Origin: Streptomyces sp. V3I7
Lineage (GTDB): Bacteria > Actinomycetota > Actinomycetes > Streptomycetales > Streptomycetaceae
Direction: 5' to 3'
Assembly: GCF_030817495.1 (NCBI RefSeq)
Contig: NZ_JAUSZK010000001.1
Location: 4,133,001 to 4,197,000 of the forward strand
DNA: 64,000 nt
Positions 24,403 to 34,081 of this stretch are shown piece after piece. Under the pieces are notes generated by a model, which had not been told where the DNA came from, searched no databases, and saw only the letters and a program-made list of their open reading frames with translations. Position numbers and translations under genes: made by a program. How positions within the stretch are numbered: the stretch's first letter is position 1; every line of letters begins with the position of its first letter.

Positions 24403-24798
24403 GTGACGACACAGCAGGAGACCAGGCCGACGGCCGCGGCGAAGCCGGTGCGCTGGGCGGCGGACACCGTGGCGAGGATGCGGGAGGGCGCCCGGCTGCG
24501 CCTCGACTACTCGGCGCAGAGCCTGTGGCGCGTGGACCGGCTGATCGAGGACCTGTGCCAGGACGGGAAGCCCCCGGCGGGGGTCGACAACGTGCTGCGC
24601 GGCTTCGGCGCGTACGCCGGCGAGGTCATCGTCCGTCAGACCGGCGCCGAGTGGTGGGCGGTGGGCGGCGACCACTGGGTGCGCACCCCCGACGGGAAGC
24701 TGTGGGACCCGATCGCGGAGGCGCGCGCCTGCTTCACCGGGGACGGGTCGCTGCGGCTGCTGTGCCGGGACGCGATGCGCGGCGAAGAGCGGACGTAG
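24403..24798 (+). CDS. Conserved hypothetical protein, paralogue of the 49975 gene
   Basis: A 131-residue soluble protein with no domain I can name. It shares a clear pattern with the protein at 49975-50499: RLDYSAQSLWRVDRLIEDL, then LRGFGAYAGEVIVRQTGAEW, then PDGKLWDPIAEARACF. The two are therefore paralogues, one on each side of the accessory region. The GTG at 24403 starts shortly before the conserved part. A strong terminator follows. Confidence 0.6.
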   Translation: MTTQQETRPTAAAKPVRWAADTVARMREGARLRLDYSAQSLWRVDRLIEDLCQDGKPPAGVDNVLRGFGAYAGEVIVRQTGAEWWAVGGDHWVRTPDGKLWDPIAEARACFTGDGSLRLLCRDAMRGEERT

Positions 24799-24800
24799 AG

Positions 24801-24837
24801 CGGCCGGGGCCCCGAGCAGTGGTGGGGGCCCCGGCCG
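24801..24837. terminator. Bidirectional hairpin terminator
   Basis: CGGCCGGGGCCCC and its exact complement form a 13-bp stem around an 11-base loop between the convergent unknown gene (ends 24798) and the amidase gene (ends 24865). Confidence 0.8.
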
Positions 24838-24864
24838 AGTGGGTCCTGGCGGACGGCGTACGGC

Positions 24865-27582
24865 TTACGGCGTCAGCGTCTGACCCAGGTGGGCGCCCGC
24901 CGGGGTGCCCAGCGTCGTCCGGCCGAAGTACACGGACTGGGTGTAGCCGAGGCCCGTGCTGTTGCTGGGGACGTGGAGCAGGGTGCCCTCCGCGCTGTTC
25001 TCGCCCTCCGCGCCGAACGTCAGGTCCGCGCGGCCGTAGCCGGACAGGTCGGTCAGCGAGACGGAGGAGCCGAGCAGGTCGCCCGCTTCCGCGGCGCCCG
25101 CGATGCCCGAGGTGTCCTGCGAGATCGCGACCGAACCGGAGCCGGTCAGACCGGACGCGGAGCCCTTGACCAGGACCGCGTCGCCCGCGCCCGCGTAGCT
25201 CACGCCGCTGCGGGTGAGGTCCTCGCCGGAGGCGCCCGCGAGGGCGTCGGCATAGCCGTCGGCGTTGTAGTCGCCGACCGAGACCGAGGCGCCGAAGTTG
25301 TCGCCGGACTCGTTGGCGCCGGGGACGTAGGCCGTGTCCTGGTGGATCGTCGTCATGCCCGTGGTGGTGAAGCCGGTCGACGCACCGGGCACCATGGTGA
25401 TCTGGCCGCCCGAGACACCGCCGGACTCGGAGGCGACCGGCTGGCCGATGACGATGTCGTCGTAACCGTTGCCGTTGACGTCACCGGCGGCGATGGAGCG
25501 GCCGCCCTTGACGGAGATGACGCCCGCCTTGGTCAGACCGGTGGCCGAGCCCGCGAAGCGGAGCACGCGGCCGATGCCGCCCGCGTCACGGTAGTTGAGG
25601 GCGACGTCCGCGTAGCCGTCCCGGTTGAAGTCGCCGGTCGCGGCGTCCAGGTAGGCGACGGAGGAGGTGGCGGTGGTGAGCGTGCCCGCCGTCGTGGCGC
25701 CGTCGGTCAGCCTGACGTTCCAGTTGCCGCCCGTACCGGTGCCGACCGAGAAGACGTCCGCCTTGCCGTCGCCGTTGAAGTCGCCGACGGTGACGGTGGA
25801 GCCGAGCTTGGCACCGGTCGACGTCACGCCGGAGGTGGTGTACGAGTAGCCGGAGTTCAGGCCGGGACCGTAGAGCACGGTCACCGCGCCGCGGTCGGCG
25901 TGGCCGGTGGTGTCGTCCTCGCCGGGCGCGCCGATCGCGAGGTCGGCGTAGCCGTCGCCGTTGACGTCGCCCCAGGCGGTCGAGGCGCCGAAGTTGTCAC
26001 CGCTCTCGGAGGAGCCGGGGACACCCGCGCTGCTCTGGGTGAGCGTCCTGCGCGCCGAGGCGACCGGGCCGTCGACGCCGCCCGGCACCACGGTCAGCGA
26101 GTTGGCCCGCGGGGTGCCGGCGACCAGGTCGGCGACGCCGTCACGGTTGAAGTCGCTGGTGGCCAGGGCGTGCGAGATGCCCGGCGTCTTGGCCAGCGTG
26201 GCGATCTCGGACAGCTTCGGGTAGAGGTTCTTGCCCGGGCAGGCCGTGGTGTTGGTGTCGCGGTGCCCGAAGACGCGCGGCAGCGTGATCGACTGCCCCT
26301 TGTCGATCTTGTTGCCGTCGACGCCCGCGGGTGAGCCGGAGGTCAGCGTCACCTTGCCGGTCGGGTCGATGCCGTACATCCCGAACTTCCAGGCGACGAC
26401 CCGGGCGATGGCGTTCAGCCCGGCCCGGGACGGGACGGCGGACTCGTAGTTGCCGATGTACGAGATGCCGACGGTGTTGGTGTTGAACCCGATGTCGTGC
26501 GCGCCGATCACCGGCAGGTCCATGCCCCCGCTGCGGCCCTCGAAGATCTGGCCGCACCGGTCGACCACGAAGTTGTAGCCGACGTCGTAGTAGCCGCGGG
26601 CGAAGTGCTCCTGCTGGATGGTGCGCATGCGCGCGCGGGACTGGGCGCAGGAGAGCTTGTTGTCGCTGTCCACGCCCGTGTGGTGGATGACGGCGGCCTT
26701 GATCTCGGTGCCGTACTCCGGCGTTCCGTCGTAGTCCGTCGACGCGCCCCACTCGGCCTGCGTGATGATCGGCGGCTTCACGACCGTGGAGGGGCGGGGC
26801 GCCGGGATGGTGCTGGAGGGGGACACGGAGTCGGACGGGGCCGCCGGGTCGGAGGGCGATGCCGGGTCCGACGGGGGTGCCGAGTCGCTGGGTGCCACGG
26901 AGTCGCTCGGCGGGGCGGAGTCGCTGGGCGGGGCGGAGTCGCTGGGCGGTACCGGAGAGTCGGACACGACCGGCGGATCCGAGGGAGCGGGGGAATCAGT
27001 GCTCGCCGGAGTCGTCTCGTCCACGAACGCGGCAGGCTCGACGCCGGTGCCCTTCGGGTCGGTGCCCGGGTCGAGCAGCTTGACGTCCATGCCGGTGGGC
27101 TGGCCGGCGGCCTCGCTGCCGTCGGCGTTCACCAGCCGCACCTGGACGCCGTCGGCGTCACCGGTCCACAACGAGGCGGTGCCGCCCCGCACTTCGGCGG
27201 CCCGCTTCCCCTCGGCCCCGTCCGCCTGGAACGGGTCCTCGACCAGCTTCTGCCACCCGGACCACTTACCGGTCCCCAGCTCACGGGTACGCACCTCGGG
27301 CGTGCCCTTGGCCTTGCTCGCGGCGTCGTCCCAGGTCAGCAGCAGCGCGCTGAATCGGTCGGTGCTCGTCTGCCCGATCCCCTTGCGTCCTGCGCCCCGG
27401 CTCTCCAGCTTGAGCGTGTGCACGGACGGCTTGCGACTCGCACCGTCGGCGCCCTTCGGCGCCGGATCCGCGATCGCGTAGGTCACGGCTCCCCCGCCGC
27501 CAAGAACAACTGCTCCGACCGTCAGCCACGTCCGTTGCTTGAGACTGAGCGGTTTGTATACACGGGTCCTTCGTGGACTCAA
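24865..27582 (-). CDS. Secreted N-acetylmuramoyl-L-alanine amidase with FG-GAP repeats
   Basis: A 905-residue exported wall hydrolase. In order: signal/anchor helix, a ~150-residue beta domain, a Ser/Pro/Asp linker of repeated PPSDSA units (about 205-260), a PGRP/amidase_2 domain (about 270-450) and seven FG-GAP/VCBS repeats to the end. The zinc ligands typical of active amidases are present: His in AAVIHHTG, His in FGHRDTNTTACPG and its Cys. The repeats carry calcium-type DxNxDGxxD loops (DFNRDGVADL, DVNGDGYADL) and probably form a beta-propeller. The start is TTG 27582 after a ggggtgggg stretch. It is a tandem paralogue of the next gene. Confidence 0.88.
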   Translation of the reverse strand: MSPRRTRVYKPLSLKQRTWLTVGAVVLGGGGAVTYAIADPAPKGADGASRKPSVHTLKLESRGAGRKGIGQTSTDRFSALLLTWDDAASKAKGTPEVRTRELGTGKWSGWQKLVEDPFQADGAEGKRAAEVRGGTASLWTGDADGVQVRLVNADGSEAAGQPTGMDVKLLDPGTDPKGTGVEPAAFVDETTPASTDSPAPSDPPVVSDSPVPPSDSAPPSDSAPPSDSVAPSDSAPPSDPASPSDPAAPSDSVSPSSTIPAPRPSTVVKPPIITQAEWGASTDYDGTPEYGTEIKAAVIHHTGVDSDNKLSCAQSRARMRTIQQEHFARGYYDVGYNFVVDRCGQIFEGRSGGMDLPVIGAHDIGFNTNTVGISYIGNYESAVPSRAGLNAIARVVAWKFGMYGIDPTGKVTLTSGSPAGVDGNKIDKGQSITLPRVFGHRDTNTTACPGKNLYPKLSEIATLAKTPGISHALATSDFNRDGVADLVAGTPRANSLTVVPGGVDGPVASARRTLTQSSAGVPGSSESGDNFGASTAWGDVNGDGYADLAIGAPGEDDTTGHADRGAVTVLYGPGLNSGYSYTTSGVTSTGAKLGSTVTVGDFNGDGKADVFSVGTGTGGNWNVRLTDGATTAGTLTTATSSVAYLDAATGDFNRDGYADVALNYRDAGGIGRVLRFAGSATGLTKAGVISVKGGRSIAAGDVNGNGYDDIVIGQPVASESGGVSGGQITMVPGASTGFTTTGMTTIHQDTAYVPGANESGDNFGASVSVGDYNADGYADALAGASGEDLTRSGVSYAGAGDAVLVKGSASGLTGSGSVAISQDTSGIAGAAEAGDLLGSSVSLTDLSGYGRADLTFGAEGENSAEGTLLHVPSNSTGLGYTQSVYFGRTTLGTPAGAHLGQTLTP
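26830..26965 (-). repeat. Short tandem repeats encoding the Ser/Pro/Asp linker
   Basis: Imperfect 15-18-bp units such as gcggggcggagtcgctgg repeat across this stretch and encode the PPSDSA linker between the beta domain and the amidase domain. Confidence 0.75.
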
Positions 27583-27676
27583 CTGTCCCCACCCCTATGA
27601 AAATCAACAGTGACACCACCTCTTGCACAGGCGGCACTTGTAGAGCGCACGAAGGACCTCGAACGTCACACCGCGC

Positions 27677-30154
27677 TCACCGGGCCAACACGGCACCCAC
27701 TCCCAGACCGGCTCCTGCCGCCAGACCGAAGGCCGTCGGGCCGTAATACGCCCCGCTCGACGGCACCGGCATTCCGTCGTCCGCGCCGCCGCTGAGCGTG
27801 AGCACGGTGCCATCGCCCGAGTTCTCGCCGTCGGAACCGATCACGAGGTCCGGGACTCCGTCGCCGGTGAGGTCGGCGAGCGACACCGCGCCGCCCAGCC
27901 GGTCATCGGCCTCGGCCGCGCCTGGCACCCCGGCCCGCTCGGTGTCGTACACGTCGGCACCGGTAGCGGTGAGTCCGCTCGGGCTTCCGTGCAGGAGTAC
28001 GGCGGCGCCAGCGTCGGCGGCGGGGCTGTCGGCGACCGTCACATCGGTGCCGGGCGCCCCGGCCAGGACGTCCGCGAACCCGTCGTCGTTCAGGTCCGCC
28101 AGGGCGAGCGAGGCACCGAAGCGGTCGCCTGCGGCCCCGAGTCCGATGGCGGGCGACCCGCTGACGGTGAGGCCGGTGGCCGAGCCGTGGAAGGTGGCGA
28201 TCTCCCCGCCCACGCCCGCCTCGGGCCGGCCGACGGCGAGGTCGGCGTAGCCGTCGCCGTTGAGGTCGCCCGCGACGAGCGCCGTGCCGCCGTCGCTCAG
28301 GCGCACATCGGGCGCGTCGGTGAGCAGCCCGCTCGCCGAACCGCGCAGGACGATGAGCGGCGTGGCCCCGCTCGCGGTGCGGTAGGTGACGGCGGCGTCC
28401 GCGTACCCGTCCTTGTCGAAGTCACCGGTCGCCAGCGCGGTGGCGGTCACCGGCCCGCTCTCACCGGCGAGTTGAGACAGGGGCACGGTGCCGGAGAACG
28501 TACGGTCGCCGCCGTCGACCGCCCAGGCGCGCCCGGCGCCTGGCGCCACCGTGAGGATGTCGTCGCCGCCGTCCCCGTCGAAGTCGCCGGTGGCCACGGC
28601 GGCACCGAAGCGGGCGCCGCTCGTGCGTGACCCGGCCGGCTCGTTGATCATTCCGGCCTGCCCGGTGAGCCCGTTCGCCGTGCCGCGCAGCAGGCTCAGC
28701 GCACCCTCGTCACTCGCGCCGGAGGTGACCTCCTCGCCGGGCGAGGAGACGACCATGTCCTCGTAGCCGTCGCGGTCGAAGTCGCCGTATCCGACGGCCG
28801 ACCCGAAGCCGTCCCCGGCCTCGGAGCCGCCCGGCACCCCGTCCGGCTCCTGGGTGATCACGGCCCGGTTCCCGCTGTACGGCGCGGAGCGCGCACCCGG
28901 CACGACGCCGACCTGCCCGGCCCCGGCCAGGCTGTTGGCGGTCGCACCCGGAACGCCCACGGCGAGGTCGGCGTGTCCGTCGCGGTTCATGTCGCCGGTC
29001 GGGGACGGGGAGTTGGCGGCGTTGGCGAGGGTGCGGATGGCGGGCAGGTCGGCGTAGAGGTTGTTGCCGGGGCACTCGGTCGGGTAGCCGTCGCGGTGAC
29101 CGGAGATGCGGTTCAGGGTCACCAACTGTCCCTGCGTGTACTTGCCGTTGTCGGCGCCGGCGGCCATCACCACCGTCCCCGACGGGTTGACGCCGTACAA
29201 CCCGAGCTTCCACGCGGCGAGCTTGGCGATCGCCTCGTGGACCACGGTCGGTGCGGTCGCCGTGTTGTAGTCACCGAGGACCGCGACGCCGCTGCTGTCG
29301 GTGTTGAAGCCGTAGGTGTGCGCGCCGAGGACCGGCCTGTCGGTACCGCCCGCGCGGCCCTCGAAGACCGTGCCGCACTTGTCGACGAGGAAGTTGTAGC
29401 CGATGTCGTTCCAGCCGTTGCTCTGCACGTGGTAGACGAAGATGCCGCGGATGATCGACGCGGACTCGGCGCACGTGTAGTCGTTGCTGCCCGCAGTGTG
29501 GTGCACGAACACGGCCTTCGTGTCGGTCGTGTACGTCGGAGGGTCGACGACCATCGACTCGTCGGCGCCCCAGCCGGAGCGGGGGACGATGTCAGGCTGA
29601 CCGGCGGCGGTGGGCGAGTAGGCCGAGTTCACCGGGGTTCCGGGCACCTTGCTCCCGGTCTCCGGGTCGACCAGGTCGACGCGCAGCCCGCCCGGCAGCT
29701 TGGCTGTCCTGCCGGCGCCTGCGATCCGCGCCTGCACGCCGTCGGACGGCCCGACCCACAGCGGCTGGGTGCCGCCGCGCAGCCCGCGGGATGCGCGGTC
29801 GGGGCTGGCCTCAGGAGCGTGCAGTTCCAGATCGAGCGTGCGCCAGTCGGACCAGCGCCCGGTGGCCGCGTCCCGGGTGCGTACCTGAGCCGTACCGCCG
29901 AGCTCGGCCCGTGCGTCGGACCAGGTGATCCCGATCAGGCTGAACGGCTGGGTGTCGCGGGCGTGCAACGCGCGGTGCGCCGGGTCGGTGCCTGCCCGGA
30001 CGGGAACCGTGTGGAGAGCGCCACGCGGAACTGCCGTACGAGCCAGGTCGGTTGCGGTGCTGTGGCCGTGGCTCCGCGCGGACAGCGAGACCGCGCTGAG
30101 GACGACCGCGGTGGCGAGAGCGAGACGGCTCATGTTGCGGAGCAGGGAACTCAT
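27677..30154 (-). CDS. Secreted PGRP-type amidase with FG-GAP repeats
   Basis: An 825-residue paralogue of the neighbouring amidase: signal peptide (LALATAVVLSAVSLSARS), beta domain, PGRP domain and a C-terminal run of FG-GAP repeats (DMNRDGHADLAVG, DFDRDGYEDMVVS and others). The active-amidase ligands are kept: His in AVFVHHTAGS and His and Cys in SGHRDGYPTECPG. It lacks the long Ser/Pro linker of its neighbour. ATG 30154 overlaps the stop of the MmpS-like gene (ATGA), so the two are translationally coupled. It probably cleaves the amide between MurNAc and the stem peptide in the wall. Confidence 0.88.
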   Translation of the reverse strand: MSSLLRNMSRLALATAVVLSAVSLSARSHGHSTATDLARTAVPRGALHTVPVRAGTDPAHRALHARDTQPFSLIGITWSDARAELGGTAQVRTRDAATGRWSDWRTLDLELHAPEASPDRASRGLRGGTQPLWVGPSDGVQARIAGAGRTAKLPGGLRVDLVDPETGSKVPGTPVNSAYSPTAAGQPDIVPRSGWGADESMVVDPPTYTTDTKAVFVHHTAGSNDYTCAESASIIRGIFVYHVQSNGWNDIGYNFLVDKCGTVFEGRAGGTDRPVLGAHTYGFNTDSSGVAVLGDYNTATAPTVVHEAIAKLAAWKLGLYGVNPSGTVVMAAGADNGKYTQGQLVTLNRISGHRDGYPTECPGNNLYADLPAIRTLANAANSPSPTGDMNRDGHADLAVGVPGATANSLAGAGQVGVVPGARSAPYSGNRAVITQEPDGVPGGSEAGDGFGSAVGYGDFDRDGYEDMVVSSPGEEVTSGASDEGALSLLRGTANGLTGQAGMINEPAGSRTSGARFGAAVATGDFDGDGGDDILTVAPGAGRAWAVDGGDRTFSGTVPLSQLAGESGPVTATALATGDFDKDGYADAAVTYRTASGATPLIVLRGSASGLLTDAPDVRLSDGGTALVAGDLNGDGYADLAVGRPEAGVGGEIATFHGSATGLTVSGSPAIGLGAAGDRFGASLALADLNDDGFADVLAGAPGTDVTVADSPAADAGAAVLLHGSPSGLTATGADVYDTERAGVPGAAEADDRLGGAVSLADLTGDGVPDLVIGSDGENSGDGTVLTLSGGADDGMPVPSSGAYYGPTAFGLAAGAGLGVGAVLAR

Positions 30155-30693
30155 CCGGCGGCCTCCGTCTGCTTCGGCGTCGCCGAGGGGAGCTCGGCCT
30201 GGCAGGTGGCGCGCCCGAACTTGCCGAAGGCGGACGCCGTTTGGACGTGCTTGCCGCGCACGGCCAGCGAGCAGCTGGCCTGCCCGCCCTTCTCGCCGAG
30301 CGTGATCGAGACCAGCGGCGGCCTGCCGAGCGGTACCCGCACGGTCTTCTTCCACGGCAGCGCGACGGCGCGGTCGACGGCGGCGGACCCGGCCTCGTTG
30401 CGGCCCTGATAGGCGATGTCGGCGGTGCCCTCACCTGAGACCTCGTACGTCACCGCGGCGGTCGGCACGGGGGGCTTGCCGGGCTTGTCCGCGGTATCGA
30501 GCACGCCGTAGAGGACGAGCCCGGCGCAGGCGGTCAGTACGGCGCCGGCGATGAACAGGCCGGTGCGGTCAGGACGGGGGGAGCGCGTCGTTTCGTCCGG
30601 CGTGGCCGTCCTGTCGGGTGCGGATACGGCTCCAGGCTCGTCGCCCGCACCGGCATCCGGCCTTACTCCCCGCTCTTCGTCACCCATAAACAT
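30151..30693 (-). CDS. MmpS-like single-pass membrane protein
   Basis: A 180-residue protein: a Pro/Asp/Thr-rich cytoplasmic N-terminus, one helix (GLFIAGAVLTACAGLVLYGV), then an extracellular beta domain resembling MmpS (VTYEVSGEGTADIAYQGR, then ALPWKKTVRVPLG and SCSLAVRGKHV). MmpS proteins assist RND lipid exporters in mycobacteria; many streptomycete relatives stand alone. Here it is the first gene of an operon with an amidase, so a role in exporting or placing the amidase is possible but only inferred. The ATG at 30693 follows aaaggga. Confidence 0.72.
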   Translation of the reverse strand: MFMGDEERGVRPDAGAGDEPGAVSAPDRTATPDETTRSPRPDRTGLFIAGAVLTACAGLVLYGVLDTADKPGKPPVPTAAVTYEVSGEGTADIAYQGRNEAGSAAVDRAVALPWKKTVRVPLGRPPLVSITLGEKGGQASCSLAVRGKHVQTASAFGKFGRATCQAELPSATPKQTEAAG

Positions 30694-30967
30694 TCCCTTT
30701 GGAAACGGCTGCCCGCAATTCGCGCGCCCGCGCCGGAATTTCCGGAGCCGGGCTCTTATACCTGACGCCGGGAGGGGTTTTCCAGTGAGCGGACAAACCG
30801 GGCGTCGATTTCCTGAGATGGGCGAAGTGTCGCGATGCGTGAGGTCGCTTGACATGCTGTGACCTGGGTGATTAGAACCGCGGCGCCGCTACGTCTGGCC
30901 TGCCATCGGGGTGGGGCGAACGTTTTCGGCAGGTGTTTATGACGTCAGAGAAAAGGAAAGGGTTGCG

Positions 30968-33900
30968 GTGAAACCCAGATTGGGCAGGCTTATCGCATGC
31001 CTTGTGGTGTCCGCGGTCATGGGGACCGCATTGCCACAGGTCGCCTATGCGACACCCGTATCCGGTGACGGTGACGAGAAGGGAATTATCGACACCGTCA
31101 AGGGATGGTTTTCGGACGACGACGGTCCTGAACTCGCCAAACCGCCGTCCCATGACGAGCTGGACGTCGCTGACCGGCAGAAGCTGCTGAGGGGCAAGAA
31201 GGCCCCGAAGGCCAAGCGGGTCAAGGAGCTGACGGCCAGGCGCACGTCCAACGCGCGGTTCTGGCAGCTCTCCGATGGCAGGGTCCAGGCGGAACTGTCG
31301 GCGGTGCCGACCTCGTACCGCTCGGGGGCCGGCAAGAAGGCGACCTGGAAGCCGATCGACACGGCCGTCCACGCGTCGAAGGCCAAGGGCTTCGAGCTCG
31401 CCAACACGACCAACGAGGGCCGGAGCTGGTTCAGTTCGGACGCGGACCGGCTGGTGCGGTTCCAGTCACCGGACGGCCGCTCGGTCACCCTCGGCCTCGA
31501 GAGCGCTGACGGTTCGCTCAAGCCGACGGCCAAGGGCTCGACGGTCACGTACAAGGACGCGGTGCAGGGCGCCGATCTGGAGTACGCGGTCGGCCCGGGC
31601 AAGGTGAAGGAGAACATCACCCTCGCCGAACGCCCCTCCGGCCCGCTGGCGTTCACCTTCACCCTCGACACCGACGGGCTGGTGCCCAAGGCACGCAAGG
31701 ACGGCTCGATCGCCCTGTTCGGCGAGCTGCCGCACACGCCGGTGATGGTGATCCCCGCGCCGTACATGACGGACGCGAAGAAGGCGTCCCGGTCCGTCTT
31801 CGGCAGGACCTACAGCACCAAGGTCACCCAGAAGCTCACCAAGGACGGCAAGTCCTGGAAGCTGACGGTCAGGCCGGACGCGAAGTGGCTGGCGTCGAAG
31901 GACCGCCAGTACCCGGTGGTCATCGACCCGACGATCACGATCGCGCCGTCGCCGACGGACTCGCAGGACACGATGGTCCTGTCGGACCAGGCGTCGGTGA
32001 ACTTCAACCCGATGTGGAAGCTGTCGGCGGGCAAGACGGACACGGGTATCTCGCGTTCGCTGATCAAGTTCCCGCTGAGTGAGATCCCGGCGGGCACGAC
32101 GATCGACTCGGCGCGCCTGGAGATGTACTTCGACCAGGCGCACACGACCAACGCCAATGACGTGACCATCGGCGCGTACCGGGCGACGGGCAACTGGACC
32201 GAGTCGACGGCGAACTGGACCAACACCAGTGGCCTGGTGGGTGAACTCTCCGGCACCAGCGTCCAGGTGGACGACGGGGACCAGGGAACGACGGCGGCGG
32301 TCGGCACATGGAAGCCCGGCTCCCAGACGTACGGGATCGACGGCGACTACCTGTACAACAAGGACGCGATCACCGGAGACACGTACACCTGGCAGCCGAA
32401 CCTGCCGGAGACGGCCTCCTACCGGGTGGACGCGCACTACGTGCAGTACACGGACCGGTCCACGGCGGCCCCGTACACGGTGACGAGCAGTGACCCCACC
32501 GCCACCTACACCGTCGACCAGACGGCCGGTACGGGCGGGGTGTGGTCGTCCCTCAAGGGCGGCTCGCAGATCAACTTCGCCAAGGGCACGGCCGGCAAGG
32601 TCGTCCTGAAGGACACGGACGCCACGACGGCGGTGATCGCGGACGCGGTGCGCTGGGTGAACCCGGCGTCGATCGTGAAGAACACCGGCGAGTACAACCA
32701 GTGGCACAAGTTCCCGGTGACCGACACCGTGCAGCAGTGGCTGGACGGCACGGCCACCAACTACGGGTTCGTGCTGAAGGCCACCGACGAGTCGGGGACG
32801 GCCGTGACCGGTGGTCCGCGTTACGAGTCCGGTGACGGTGACTACGGCGGCGAGACCTCCACGATCCCGCGGCTGACGGTGACGTACGGGAAGGTCGGCA
32901 CCACGCTGAACTCTCCGACGGTGATCCACGGTACGGGTCCGGAGCTGAGCTGGAAGGCCTATTCCAACACCACCGGTGACGCGAACCTGGACATCGCCGA
33001 GTACCAGCTGCACCGCTCCACGCAGCAGGCGTTCACGCCGTCCGCGGCCACGCTCGTCGCGCCGATCGACAAGTCGGCCACGGCCTACACAGACACGACC
33101 GCCATCCCGACCCCAGACTCTTCCTCGGCGGAGATCGGCCGGTCGTACTACTACCAGCTGGCGGTGAAGACAAAGGACGGCCAGCTCCTGGGCTCCCCGA
33201 CCCGCACCGTCGGTGTGCCGAAGGCGGGTCGGACGATGCGCCTGATCCAGGGCACGACGGCGGGGGTCACGGACACCACGCTGTCCTCGGCGACGCCGAC
33301 GACCAACCTGGACACCATCGGCCGGGACGGTCAGAACCAGAAGTGGCTGAGCGTGGGCAACAACACGCCCACGAACACCACCGAGAAGACCCGCGCGGTG
33401 ATGAAGTTCCCCACCAGCACGATCCCCACCACCGCCACGGTCCTCGAGTCGCGACTGTTCACGTGGGGAGCGGAGACCGTCACCGGTAGCAACGGGGCGA
33501 TCTATGAACTCCACGGTCTGAACAAGGACTTCAACGAGACCCAGGCCACCTGGAACAGCTCCGCGACCGGCACGGCCTGGACGACGCCGGGCGGTGACTA
33601 CTCCGCCACCGTCTCCGACACGGTTGCCACGGTGTCCGACGTCGGCCGTCACTGGTGGGACGCGACCTCCCTCACCCAGGGCTGGACCCGCACCCCCGCC
33701 TCCAACCACGGCGCCCTCATCAAGCTGAAGGACGAAACTGCCGCCGGCCCGCAGGAACAGACGGTGTTCCTCGCCTCGGAGGCCTCCGACTACCAGCTCG
33801 GCCCGCTGCTGCGCGTGATCTACGTAGACTCCACCACGGACGACACGTACTACGCGCCGCAGACCCCGGCCCGTATGACGCCGAACTCGACGTACACGGT

Positions 33901-34075
33901 GGACTTCACGGTCACCAACACCACGAGCTCCGCGTGGGCGAGTGGTGAGCGGGTTCTGTCGTACACCTGGAAGCTTCCCGACGGCACCGACATGACGACC
34001 GGCGGCAACCAGCTGTCGACCGCCATCCCGGCCCTGTCGCCCGGCCAGTCGGCCACCATCCAGGCACAGGTCTAG
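30968..34075 (+). CDS. N-terminal half of RHS wall-associated protein (DNRLRE/golvesin-like domains), ends at in-frame TAG
   Basis: A 1,035-residue exported protein. After a signal peptide (LIACLVVSAVMGTALPQVAYA) come a beta-rich region, a DNRLRE-type beta domain (DTMVLSDQASVNFNPMW), a golvesin-C-terminal-like domain (DGDYLYNKDAITGDTYTW), a fibronectin-like part and a second DNRLRE domain. It ends GQSATIQAQV then TAG at 34073-34075. Two codons later the same frame continues into the RHS gene, and the combined order matches single-chain RHS wall-associated proteins of actinobacteria. It is therefore most likely the front part of one gene interrupted by a nonsense codon. GTG 30968 follows a ggaaaggg ribosome-binding site. 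Confidence 0.85.
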   Translation: MKPRLGRLIACLVVSAVMGTALPQVAYATPVSGDGDEKGIIDTVKGWFSDDDGPELAKPPSHDELDVADRQKLLRGKKAPKAKRVKELTARRTSNARFWQLSDGRVQAELSAVPTSYRSGAGKKATWKPIDTAVHASKAKGFELANTTNEGRSWFSSDADRLVRFQSPDGRSVTLGLESADGSLKPTAKGSTVTYKDAVQGADLEYAVGPGKVKENITLAERPSGPLAFTFTLDTDGLVPKARKDGSIALFGELPHTPVMVIPAPYMTDAKKASRSVFGRTYSTKVTQKLTKDGKSWKLTVRPDAKWLASKDRQYPVVIDPTITIAPSPTDSQDTMVLSDQASVNFNPMWKLSAGKTDTGISRSLIKFPLSEIPAGTTIDSARLEMYFDQAHTTNANDVTIGAYRATGNWTESTANWTNTSGLVGELSGTSVQVDDGDQGTTAAVGTWKPGSQTYGIDGDYLYNKDAITGDTYTWQPNLPETASYRVDAHYVQYTDRSTAAPYTVTSSDPTATYTVDQTAGTGGVWSSLKGGSQINFAKGTAGKVVLKDTDATTAVIADAVRWVNPASIVKNTGEYNQWHKFPVTDTVQQWLDGTATNYGFVLKATDESGTAVTGGPRYESGDGDYGGETSTIPRLTVTYGKVGTTLNSPTVIHGTGPELSWKAYSNTTGDANLDIAEYQLHRSTQQAFTPSAATLVAPIDKSATAYTDTTAIPTPDSSSAEIGRSYYYQLAVKTKDGQLLGSPTRTVGVPKAGRTMRLIQGTTAGVTDTTLSSATPTTNLDTIGRDGQNQKWLSVGNNTPTNTTEKTRAVMKFPTSTIPTTATVLESRLFTWGAETVTGSNGAIYELHGLNKDFNETQATWNSSATGTAWTTPGGDYSATVSDTVATVSDVGRHWWDATSLTQGWTRTPASNHGALIKLKDETAAGPQEQTVFLASEASDYQLGPLLRVIYVDSTTDDTYYAPQTPARMTPNSTYTVDFTVTNTTSSAWASGERVLSYTWKLPDGTDMTTGGNQLSTAIPALSPGQSATIQAQV
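34073..34075 (+). other. In-frame TAG splitting the RHS gene
   Basis: The upstream frame reads ...QAQV-TAG-T-P-M-N-S-D-S-G-N-K with no frameshift, and the next ATG (34082) lies in the same frame without a convincing ribosome-binding site. Relatives usually read a sense codon here, to my recollection Lys, which needs a single base change from TAG. Confidence 0.85.
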
Positions 34076-34081
34076 ACCCCC

